Source of the DNA: Deltaproteobacteria bacterium
GTDB taxonomy: Bacteria; Myxococcota_A; UBA796; UBA2385
Assembly (NCBI GenBank): GCA_016792625.1
Contig: JAEUKK010000082.1
Span: 1-64,000 of the forward strand
Reading direction: 5' to 3'
DNA length: 64,000 nt
Positions within the stretch are counted from its first letter, which is position 1; each line of letters starts with the position of its first letter. Both the position numbers and the translations under genes were made by a program. The notes under the pieces are model-generated. The model was given only the letters and a program-made list of their open reading frames with translations, was not told the DNA's origin and did not search any database. Positions 43,097 through 52,771 of the stretch are shown one piece after another.

Positions 43097-43711
43097 TCAG
43101 ATTGGCGCGGCCGCCGCCCGCCGCAGCTCGGGGTAGCGCGCGTCGGCGGTGTCGATGAGGTGCCGCAGCGCGGACTCGAAGGTGCGCAGGCCGAGCCCAT
43201 CGTCGACCTTGAGCTCGACGCTCAGCGTGACCGCGCCGGTGCGCGGGTTGAGCTGGAACTTACCGAGCACAAGCTCGTAGTTGATCGTGGCGAGCTGGGT
43301 GAGCAGCAGCACCAGGGCGCCGGGGCTGCCGGCGGCGTCCACGTCGAAGTAGTCGATGACCGCGATATAGACGACGTGGTCGCGCGGGAAGTGCTGCAGG
43401 CTGACCCGAAAGCGGACGTTCTTGCCCTCGACCGGCACCACCAGCAGGCCCGCGCCCGTGCGCTCGGGGGTCGGGAAGCCCGCCCGCTGCAGATACTGGG
43501 TGAGCAGCTCGGGGCTGACCGCGGGGGCAGAGGCCGCGCCCCGCTCCTCGAGCTCGGCTTGGGCGTCGGCGAGCTGGGCGCGCAGCAGCTCGACCTCGAG
43601 CGCACGCAGGCGCGCGGCCCCGCAGCCCGACCCGCCGGCCATCACCGCCGCCCCAGCGATCACCCGGCCCCACGCGCGCAGGCGCCGCTGCGGCGCGCGG
43701 GCGGGCCTCAC
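43097..43711 (-). CDS. Lipoprotein with YbjN/CesT-like domain
   Basis: 204 residues from GTG 43711, which overlaps the stop of the upstream gene (GTGA). The signal ends in a lipobox-like GGSGC, followed by a coiled stretch (LEVELLRAQLADAQAELEE). Residues ~65-195 follow the YbjN or type III chaperone-like fold: LTQYLQRAGFPTPERTG, VRFRVSLQHF, NYELVLGKFQLNPRTGAVTLSVELKVDDGLGLRTFESALRHLIDTADARYPEL. Members bind other proteins; the function of an exported lipid-anchored version is unknown. Translationally coupled to the next lipoprotein. Confidence 0.65.
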   Translation of the reverse strand: MRPARAPQRRLRAWGRVIAGAAVMAGGSGCGAARLRALEVELLRAQLADAQAELEERGAASAPAVSPELLTQYLQRAGFPTPERTGAGLLVVPVEGKNVRFRVSLQHFPRDHVVYIAVIDYFDVDAAGSPGALVLLLTQLATINYELVLGKFQLNPRTGAVTLSVELKVDDGLGLRTFESALRHLIDTADARYPELRRAAAAPI

Positions 43712-44580
43712 TCGCTGACGTCGCGGCTGATCCGGTCGATGCTCAGATCGCCGGTGATCTCGAGCAGGCCGCCGACGTCACCCGTCCAGCTCGCGGTGAT
43801 GGTCTCGTCGTCGATCTCGCCCGCGGCGTCGAAGGTGAGCGCGAAGAAGCTCAGATCGAGGTCGGCGGTGCCGGCCACCTCATCGCCGTCGACCGCGAGG
43901 TCGAACTCGTGCCGGGCCTCGGTGTCGAAGCCGAAGAAGGCGAGCACGCAGGTGCTGTCGCCGGCCACCCGCTCGCCGCGCAGGTCGACGTAGACGATGG
44001 CCGCGCCGATGCAGCTCGCGGTGATCGGCGTGCCGTTGTACTCGCCGGTCAGGTCAACGATGAGGTTGCCCACATAGGTGCCCGCGGCCTCGGCCTGCAC
44101 CTGCACGCCGGCCACTTGGCTGACCAAGCGGGTGCCGTCGGGCAGCAGCGCCTCGGCGCTGAGCGTGTGGGTGCCGACGTCGAGGCCGGCGTCTTCGAAG
44201 TTGGCGCCGGTCGCGGTCCAGTCGTCGATGCTGCTTTCCCAGGCCACGCCGTCGAAGGGCAGCTCGACGCCGTCGGCGCCGACGATGACCGCCTCAAAGT
44301 CGGCCGGCTCGCCGTAGGGCAGGAACGCGCCCGACTCGGGGCTGCGGATCTCGAGGGTCGCGCCGGCCCACTGCTCGAGGTCCTCCTCGGCGGCGGTGTC
44401 CTCAGCGGCGGTGTCTTCCGCGCCGCCGCTGTCCTCGGTGTTTCCGTCGAGGCCGTCACCCTCATCCACCTCGCCGTCATCGAGCTCGGCCGCGGTGATC
44501 TTGGGGGTGCAGCCCGCGGAGAGGGCGCCGAGCAGCGCGGGCAGAGACAGGACCAACAGCATGGGGAGAGGGGCGCGCAT
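43708..44580 (-). CDS. Lipoprotein with acidic linker and beta-rich domains
   Basis: 290 residues from ATG 44580, which has GGAGGT five bases upstream and a lipoprotein signal (ALLGALSAGC). The frame is open far upstream but only as a composition shadow. After the Cys comes a 40-residue Asp/Glu linker (EDTAAEDTAAEED), an Ig-like domain (ATLEIRSPESGAFLPYGEPA) and a C-terminal beta domain (GTYVGNLIVDLTGEYNG and onward). No recognised family. First gene of a minus-strand group with the YbjN-like lipoprotein and perhaps trmK. Confidence 0.7.
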   Translation of the reverse strand: MRAPLPMLLVLSLPALLGALSAGCTPKITAAELDDGEVDEGDGLDGNTEDSGGAEDTAAEDTAAEEDLEQWAGATLEIRSPESGAFLPYGEPADFEAVIVGADGVELPFDGVAWESSIDDWTATGANFEDAGLDVGTHTLSAEALLPDGTRLVSQVAGVQVQAEAAGTYVGNLIVDLTGEYNGTPITASCIGAAIVYVDLRGERVAGDSTCVLAFFGFDTEARHEFDLAVDGDEVAGTADLDLSFFALTFDAAGEIDDETITASWTGDVGGLLEITGDLSIDRISRDVSE

Positions 44581-44982
44581 CAGGACCTCCGGGGCGCTCA
44601 GGTTCGCACAGGCCCCCTTGCCCCGCAAGCGGCCCCCGGACACGCCGGCAAAATCCGGGTCATGACCGCGCGAGGTCGAGGGACGGGGCCCGCCAGCCCG
44701 GGGCCGGATCGGCGCGCGCCCCGCCTGCGCTATGATCGGCGCGCAGCAGCGGCCCGCGGGCGGAGCGCTCGGCGCTGCGCAGGTGCAGCGTCGAAACGAA
44801 CGTGCCTCAGCACATTCGACACGACTGTTTGCCCAGCCGCAGCCCAAACACTCTCGTCTTGTTCGCCGCCGCCCCCACAAGACCCTCTCAACTCGCCGCA
44901 CCGATGGCAGCGCGCGCCAGACCCGCAGGTCCAAGGCGCGCCCCGGACCGGCCGCCCACCGCGGCCAAGGAGCCCCGCCCGC
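44581..44982. promoter_or_regulatory. 402-base divergent intergenic region with a 22-bp dyad
   Basis: It lies between the minus-strand lipoprotein gene and the plus-strand secreted protein gene. The clearest structure is the dyad CGAACGTGC-CTCA-GCACATTCG (44797-44818, one mismatch between arms), nested in GTCGAA (44790) and TTCGAC (44815). It is less GC-rich than its surroundings and is a plausible operator shared by both genes. I see no confident -35/-10 pair and no gene. Confidence 0.4.
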
Positions 44983-46134
44983 ATGGCCACCCCGAGCCTC
45001 CTCCTCTCGCTGCTCCTCTCCCAAGACGCCCAGGCCGCGGCCTGCGATGTCGCCGGCTTGACCAAACAGATCGCCGAGGACACCGCCGACGCCGCAGCCG
45101 TCGCTTGGACGACCTTGGCCCGCTGCGACGCCGCCGCCGGAAAAAAAGAGGCGCCCAAAGCATTTGGCCGCCTCGTGCAAGGCGAGCCCACCGACGCCGC
45201 GTCGGTGCTCGCGGTCGAGCTCGGCGCCGGCGAAGTGGTGAGCACCTGGATCAGCGGCCTGCAGTCCGACGAGCGGGCGCGGGCGCTCAAGGCGCTCGGC
45301 ACCGCCTGCCCCAGCTCGGCCCCCGTGCAGGCCTACTTCGTCGAGCGGGCCGGAAAACTCGGCGACGACTTCTGGGATCAGCGCTGGTACATGCCCCTGG
45401 CCGACTGCGCGGCGCCCGCGGTGCAGACCGTGCTCGCAGATCAGCTCGCGAAGGGGCCCGGCGGCAACCCGACCCGCTGGGGCAGCGTGCTCGAGACCTA
45501 TGTGCGGGCCCAGGGCGAGGCCGCCCTGCCCCTGCTCGCCGAGCTCGTCGCCAAGAACAAGAGCGCCGAGCAGCAGCTCACCATCATCGCCGTCTACGCC
45601 GACGCGGCGCGGGGCGGAGCGGGCGCCGACGCGGCCAAGGCCAGCGCCGCCAAGGCCGCCGCGGCGGCCGCGCTGGTCGGGATCGCGCCCCAGCTCGCGC
45701 CGCGGGCGGTCGAGCAGGCCCGCTTGACGCTCCAGGGTTTTGGCGAAGAGGAGGCCGCCGACAAGCTGGCCGCCCTCCGCTACGCCGAGCGCCGGCAGAA
45801 GTCGGGCGAGTTCCATTGGGGCGTGGTCGTGCTCGAGACCACCACCTGCAAAAAAGACAAGGTGCAGCAGCGCATCCACGTGGGCGTGGCCAGCGAGCCG
45901 GGCAACACCTGGCCCGATCAAATGAAGGGCCGGATTGCGCCCGCCATGGGCCAAGCCTGGCCGATGGAGCTTGTCAAGGCCTGCAAGGGCGAGGGCACGG
46001 TCGAGATCCACACCTCGCCCGAGCCCCTGGCCGACCCCGCCGCGCTCAAGGCCTGGACCGACGAGAAGGTCAAGGCCCTGACCAAGCCCGAGATCAAGCC
46101 GACCCGCATCGAGCACGAGCTGCTGCGGGTCTGA
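44983..46134 (+). CDS. Secreted protein of unknown function
   Basis: 383 residues from ATG 44983 (AAGGAG about ten bases upstream) with a signal peptide ending AQAAA. The mature protein is helical and Ala-rich through ~250 with HEAT/TPR-like spacing, including an AKASAAKAAAAAALVG stretch. The C-terminal ~120 residues, from EFHWGVVVLETTTCKKDKVQQRIHVG, form a separate beta-containing domain with two Cys (TTCKK and VKACKG) that could form a disulphide. No family recognised. The terminal end meets clpB convergently across two hairpins. Confidence 0.65.
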   Translation: MATPSLLLSLLLSQDAQAAACDVAGLTKQIAEDTADAAAVAWTTLARCDAAAGKKEAPKAFGRLVQGEPTDAASVLAVELGAGEVVSTWISGLQSDERARALKALGTACPSSAPVQAYFVERAGKLGDDFWDQRWYMPLADCAAPAVQTVLADQLAKGPGGNPTRWGSVLETYVRAQGEAALPLLAELVAKNKSAEQQLTIIAVYADAARGGAGADAAKASAAKAAAAAALVGIAPQLAPRAVEQARLTLQGFGEEEAADKLAALRYAERRQKSGEFHWGVVVLETTTCKKDKVQQRIHVGVASEPGNTWPDQMKGRIAPAMGQAWPMELVKACKGEGTVEIHTSPEPLADPAALKAWTDEKVKALTKPEIKPTRIEHELLRV

Positions 46135-46143
46135 GGCGAAGGT

Positions 46144-46165
46144 CTCGGGGCGCGAAGACCCCGAG
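46144..46165. terminator. Hairpin in the convergent gap before clpB (first of two)
   Basis: CTCGGGG (46144-46150) pairs with CCCCGAG (46159-46165) over an 8-base loop, nine bases after the plus-strand stop. It probably terminates the secreted-protein gene. Confidence 0.45.
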
Positions 46166-46204
46166 GCACCACAATGGCGCGCCCGGGGTCATCCTGCGCG
46201 AAGC

Positions 46205-46232
46205 GCCCTCCCCCTCTGGCGCGGGGGAGGGC
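46205..46232. terminator. Strong hairpin in the convergent gap before clpB (second of two)
   Basis: Perfect 10-bp stem GCCCTCCCCC (46205-46214) with GGGGGAGGGC (46223-46232) and an 8-base loop, 12 bases beyond the clpB stop on the minus strand. It is the best terminator candidate for clpB, although no T-tract follows. Confidence 0.55.
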
Positions 46233-46243
46233 CCGCCCTCCGC

Positions 46244-48859
<2,616 letters not shown>

Positions 48860-48960
48860 GATGGGGCCTCCACGCGGTGGGGAGCCCGGCGCGCCGCGGC
48901 GCCGGGCGGCGGACGCTCGGCCTTGGCCGCCACGCTCCGCCGGGGTACTTTCGCCGCCCC

Positions 48961-48987
48961 AGCATATGCACAAAGGGGCCGGGTCAA
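48961..48987 (-). promoter_or_regulatory. Possible sigma-70-type promoter of clpB
   Basis: On the minus strand TTGACC (48982-48987) is followed 15 bases later by TATGCT (48961-48966). The spacing is short and the -10 imperfect, but it is the only AT-containing candidate in the clpB leader and would start transcription about 95 bases before the ATG. Confidence 0.3.
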
Positions 48988-49022
48988 GGTGCACGGGGCC
49001 GGGTCAGCTCCGCCGCTCCCCG

Positions 49023-49610
49023 ATGAGGTGCCGCTTGAAGTCCATCCGACCGGCGCCTCCTGCACCGCGGCCCCGGCGCCGCCCGCGTGTCGGGGCGCGC
49101 GCCCTCCCGCTGCTGCTCGCCCTGGGCTGCAACGGGGGTGAGCCCAGCCCCGCGCCCGAGCAGAGCCCGGCGCCGGCCGCGCCGCTGAGCGGCCCGAGCC
49201 CCGCCGCCCGCAGCATGGAGATCCGCGGCGCCCTCGAGGACGCCCGCTCGCTGTGGGAGGGCGGCGACCGCGACGCGGCCCGCGACCGCGTGCTCCTGAC
49301 CTACCAGCAGAGTTTTGAGCCGATGGAGCCCCTGCTCTCCCAGCTCGACCCCATGGGCACGCTCGAGATCGAGTACGCCTTTGGCGCGCTGGCCGTCCAG
49401 CTCAGCAAACGTGGCGAGCCCATGTCGGCCCAGGTCGCGATCAGCGCGCTGACCGAGCGCATCGAAGCGGCGGTCGAGGCGATCCCGCCCGAGGCCCTGC
49501 CGCCCGAGGCCCAGCAGGCCGACGAGGTGCTCGGGCCGCCGCCCGTCGCGGTCGAGGCCCGGCCGCCCAAGCGCGACTTCAAGACCTACGGCGAAGGCTC
49601 GCCGCACTGA
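49023..49610 (+). CDS. Small lipoprotein with helical domain
   Basis: 195 residues from ATG 49023. A basic N-terminus leads to a lipoprotein signal (LPLLLALGC), then a Pro/Ala linker. The region MEIRGALEDARSLWEGGDRDAARDRVLLTYQQSFEPMEPLLSQLDP and onward resembles the helical N-terminal module found in bacterial FTR1/EfeO-type iron-transport proteins (AxxLxxxGDxxAAxxxVxxAYxxxFEPLE), but the permease is absent. Its function is unknown; an envelope-located metal-related role is a guess. Convergent with the SPFH gene. Confidence 0.6.
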   Translation: MRCRLKSIRPAPPAPRPRRRPRVGARALPLLLALGCNGGEPSPAPEQSPAPAAPLSGPSPAARSMEIRGALEDARSLWEGGDRDAARDRVLLTYQQSFEPMEPLLSQLDPMGTLEIEYAFGALAVQLSKRGEPMSAQVAISALTERIEAAVEAIPPEALPPEAQQADEVLGPPPVAVEARPPKRDFKTYGEGSPH

Positions 49611-49639
49611 GACCGCGCTGCATCGCCCCAAAAGACCAG

Positions 49640-49672
49640 GGCCCCAAGCGCCGCCGAAGCGGGCGTGGGGCC
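49640..49672. terminator. Bidirectional hairpin between small lipoprotein and SPFH genes
   Basis: GGCCCCA (49640-49646) pairs with TGGGGCC (49666-49672), and GCGCC/GGGCG can extend it inward. It lies centrally in the 84-base convergent gap. Confidence 0.5.
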
Positions 49673-49694
49673 AGAGCGCCCTGCAGCGCGTTAT

Positions 49695-51107
49695 TTAGAA
49701 CGGCGGCGGGGGAGGGACCGGCGGGCCGCCCGCTGCGCGGAGCTCGGGCACGTCCTTCGCCTCGGTCCAGCCGGCCATGCCCTGGCGCCAGACGAGGTGG
49801 CGGCCGTTGGGATCGGCGGCGAGGCGGGCGGCGACCTCGGCGGCGCTCAGCTCGGCCTGGCCGCTGGCCCCGTGGTAGTGAAAACGCAGGTCAACTGGGA
49901 CCGGCGGGGGCGGCGGCGCGGCGGGCGGCACCAGCGCGACGATCTCGGGCACCTCGCTCCACTTCTTCCAAGCCGGGAAGCCCGCGGCCCACACCATGTG
50001 GTTGCCATTACGATCCGCGGCGATCTTGGCCGCGATCTCGGCGGCGCCGGCCTGCGCTTGACCCGCGGGCCCATGGTAATGAAAGACCTGGGCCACCGGC
50101 GGCGGGGGCGGCGGCGCCGAAGGCAGAGGCTGGGTGCCTTGGTAGGGCGCGGGCCCACCGAAGCCCGGCTGGCCAAAGCCAGGCTGGGCGAAGCCAGGCT
50201 GACCAAAACCCGGCTGGGGCGCCATCGCCTGGCCAAACGCTTGGCCCATGGCCAGGCCCATGCCGGCGTTCATCATCGGGTTGCCGCCGCTGCTCGGGTT
50301 GGCCGCCGCGATCTTGGCCGCGTCGACCATGCCGGCCACCGCGCCGGCTTGCTCAAAGGCGCGGTAGGCGTTCATGTCGCCGATGATGCCCATGCTCGTG
50401 CGCTTATCGAGCATCTTCTCGACATCTTCGGGCAGCGTCACCTTCTCGACCACGAAGTCAGTGAGCTGGATGCCGTAGTCTTTGGTCAGGCCCGCCGACA
50501 TGCGCTCGCGGATGGCGTCGCCCAAGTCCATGTACTTGCTGGCGAGCTCGAGCACCGGCATCTTCGTCTCACCGAGCGTGTCGGTAAACGCGCTGACCAG
50601 CTTGCGGCGCAGCTGGCCCTCGATCTCGTCGGTGGAGAACAGGCCCATGTTGCCGACCAGCTCGCGCACAAAGACGGCCGGGTCGACCACGCGCCAGGAG
50701 TAGATGCCGAAGGCCCGGATGCGGACCGGGCCCATTTGCGGGTCCATCATCGGGATGGGGCCCGGCGTGCCCCACTTCTGCTCGGTGAACCGCCGCGTGC
50801 TGACGAAGAAGATGTCGCCTTTGAACGGGTAGTTCAGCTGGTACTTGATGCTCTCAAAGAAGGACCACAGCGCCTTGGTGCGCGTGGAGATCTCGTGCGT
50901 GCCCGGCCCAAAAGAGTCGGAGAGCTTGCCTTCATTGAGGAAAACCGCCGCTTGGCCCTCGCGGACGACCAGCTTGCCGCCATCTTGGATCGCTTGGTTG
51001 AACACCGGGAAGCGGTAGACCACCGTGCTGCGATCGTCCTCCATCCACTGGATGACGTCGAGGAACTGCGCCTTGGCGTGGGTTTTGAGCGTGTCCCAGA
51101 TGTTCAC
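49695..51107 (-). CDS. SPFH-domain protein with two C-terminal GYF_2-like domains
   Basis: 470 residues from GTG 51107, preferred because GGAG lies just upstream and the family starts (M)xIWDxLK; an ATG at 51119 adds four residues. The body (FLDVIQWMEDDRSTVVYRFP, VVREGQAAVFLNEGKL, FGPGTHEIST) is the YdjL/virion-core-like SPFH family, ending near 275 in DVEKMLDKRTSMGIIGDM. A Gly/Phe/Pro linker with GFGQPGFAQP repeats follows, then two ~45-residue GYF_2 modules (FHYHGPAGQAQAG...HMVWAAGFPAWKKWSEVPE and FHYHGASGQAELS...HLVWRQGMAGWTEAKDVPE). It probably forms membrane-associated oligomeric scaffolds that recruit Pro-rich ligands. Confidence 0.88.
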   Translation of the reverse strand: MNIWDTLKTHAKAQFLDVIQWMEDDRSTVVYRFPVFNQAIQDGGKLVVREGQAAVFLNEGKLSDSFGPGTHEISTRTKALWSFFESIKYQLNYPFKGDIFFVSTRRFTEQKWGTPGPIPMMDPQMGPVRIRAFGIYSWRVVDPAVFVRELVGNMGLFSTDEIEGQLRRKLVSAFTDTLGETKMPVLELASKYMDLGDAIRERMSAGLTKDYGIQLTDFVVEKVTLPEDVEKMLDKRTSMGIIGDMNAYRAFEQAGAVAGMVDAAKIAAANPSSGGNPMMNAGMGLAMGQAFGQAMAPQPGFGQPGFAQPGFGQPGFGGPAPYQGTQPLPSAPPPPPPVAQVFHYHGPAGQAQAGAAEIAAKIAADRNGNHMVWAAGFPAWKKWSEVPEIVALVPPAAPPPPPVPVDLRFHYHGASGQAELSAAEVAARLAADPNGRHLVWRQGMAGWTEAKDVPELRAAGGPPVPPPPPF

Positions 51108-51310
51108 GGAGCTCTCCATGCCCGCGCGCGCGGGCAGCAGCGTTCAAGGGCACCCGCCGCGGTCGGCTGGCCCCCGTGGCCGAGCCTGCGCGCCGCGCCG
51201 CGCTCGACAAGGGGCCGCGGCGTCCGACCGCCGCCCGCCGCAGCTATCCCGGGGCCGACCGCCGGCGGGCCGCCGCTACGCCCGGCGCCCGCTGCTTGTT
51301 GCAGCGCTGC

Positions 51311-51847
51311 TCAGCTGCCGCCGCGGCCCATGCGCGGCAGCAGCTCGGCGAAGTTGCAGGGCCGGTACCGGCTGTCGAGCTGGTGCACCAGCAGGCCATC
51401 CCAGGCGTCTTTGCAGGCGCCCGTCGAGCCAGGCAGCGCGAAGATCAGCGTGCGGTCGGCCACGCCGCCCAGGGCGCGCGACTGGATGGTGCTCAGGCCC
51501 ACCGTCTGCAGGCTGATCGCGCGGAAGACCTCGCCAAAGCCGGGCAGCTCTTTGTCGAGCACCGCGCGCACGGCCTCGGGAGTGACGTCGCGGGCGGTGA
51601 TCCCGGTGCCGCCCGTGGTCAGGACCACGTCGACGCCAGGGTCGGCGACCAGCGCGCGCAGGGCCGCCTCGATGGAGGGCTGATCGTCCTTCAGCACGGC
51701 CTTATGCACGAGCTGGTGCCCTGCCTGGACCACGCGCTCGGCGAGCAGGGCGCCCGATCGGTCCTCGGCGGGGCTGCGGGTGTCGGACAGCGTGAGCACG
51801 GCGACGCGCAGGGGGGTAAACGCACGGTCGAGGTCAAGGCCTGGCAT
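51311..51847 (-). CDS. moaB: Molybdenum cofactor biosynthesis protein MoaB/MogA family
   Basis: 178 residues (adjacent ATGs at 51850 and 51847; GGGAGGG upstream fits the second better). MPT adenylyltransferase-fold motifs are LTLSDTRSPAEDRSG, VVLTTGGTGITARD and LPGSTGACKDAWD. It adenylates or binds molybdopterin on the way to Moco. No other mo genes are nearby. It starts 30 bases after the MBL-fold gene and 190 bases upstream of the SPFH gene. Confidence 0.92.
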   Translation of the reverse strand: MPGLDLDRAFTPLRVAVLTLSDTRSPAEDRSGALLAERVVQAGHQLVHKAVLKDDQPSIEAALRALVADPGVDVVLTTGGTGITARDVTPEAVRAVLDKELPGFGEVFRAISLQTVGLSTIQSRALGGVADRTLIFALPGSTGACKDAWDGLLVHQLDSRYRPCNFAELLPRMGRGGS

Positions 51848-51880
51848 CATCCCTCCCGGTGGTTGGCGGCGCGGCCCGCC

Positions 51881-52654
51881 TCAGACGCGCTCGTAGCGCA
51901 GGCCCGCCCCGCTCACGAAGACCTGGGCGGCCACGCCGCGCGAGACGAGGCGGTCGGCCGCGGGGGTCAGCAGGCCCACCGGCAGGCGCAGGCCGCGGCG
52001 GATCTCGGAGACCAGATCGGTGAGGATGACGTGCTTGGCGCCAAAGCGGGGCACGAGCTGCTCGATGGCCGCCTCTTGCTCGGGCTCCATGCCGACCAGC
52101 AGCCACTCGGCGCCACCCCAACGCGCGACCATCGCGTCGACCCAGGCGGCCGGCGCCTCGGCGGAGAGCGCGGTGTTGAGGTAGACCAGCGCCCCGCCAT
52201 CGGGGAGGGTCAAGCGGAAGCAGCGCGGGGTGCTCCGGGGGATCTTCGCCCCGCGCCCCAAGCGGAGCAGCGCCCGCCCCGGCGACAGCGCGGCCGCCGC
52301 TGCGCGCGCGGCCACCCCCGACCGCGGCTCGACCGCCTCGGCCAGCTCAAGGGTGAGGCCATCGAGGCTGACCGGGCCGGGAAAGCCGTCCAGCGCGCCC
52401 ATCCCACCGAGGTAGGCCAGCAGCTCGGGCGCGGCGATGACCGTCGGGCGTCGCCCCGCGCGCACCGCCGCGACGGTGGCGTCGACCTGCTCGGGCCAGC
52501 CCCCGGTGAGCAGGATGATGTCGTCGGGGGCGATCCCGCCGATGGGGTCGACGCGGAGGAAGCGGCCCGGGCGCTCGAAGGTCAGCGCGCGCAGGCCCTC
52601 GTGCACGAGGCGGAGGCGCCAGGGGTAGGCGTCACGCGCGGGGACAAGGGACAT
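51881..52654 (-). CDS. Metallo-beta-lactamase-fold-like protein lacking the metal-binding motif
   Basis: 257 residues from ATG 52654. The layout follows UlaG-like MBL hydrolases: GRFLRVDPIGGIAPDDIILLTGGWPEQVDATVAAV corresponds to the strand-loop that normally reads DDVILLTHGHPDHVDA. Here H-x-H-x-D-H has become G-G-W-P-E-Q, so neither zinc site can form. Later parts keep the fold (FRLTLPDGGALVYLNTAL, EWLLVGMEPEQEAAIEQLVPRFGAKHVILTDLVSEIRR). Probably a non-catalytic or repurposed paralogue. First gene of the minus-strand group with moaB. Confidence 0.6.
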   Translation of the reverse strand: MSLVPARDAYPWRLRLVHEGLRALTFERPGRFLRVDPIGGIAPDDIILLTGGWPEQVDATVAAVRAGRRPTVIAAPELLAYLGGMGALDGFPGPVSLDGLTLELAEAVEPRSGVAARAAAAALSPGRALLRLGRGAKIPRSTPRCFRLTLPDGGALVYLNTALSAEAPAAWVDAMVARWGGAEWLLVGMEPEQEAAIEQLVPRFGAKHVILTDLVSEIRRGLRLPVGLLTPAADRLVSRGVAAQVFVSGAGLRYERV

Positions 52655-52771
52655 CAACGACCTCGGGCGGCGCACGGAGCGGCGCAAGCACCCGGCCCTA
52701 TCCGGCGCGGGCGCGCACGGCAGCCGCGCCCTCCCGACCCGTGATCGGGCTACCCTGACCGCGGAGGCGCC

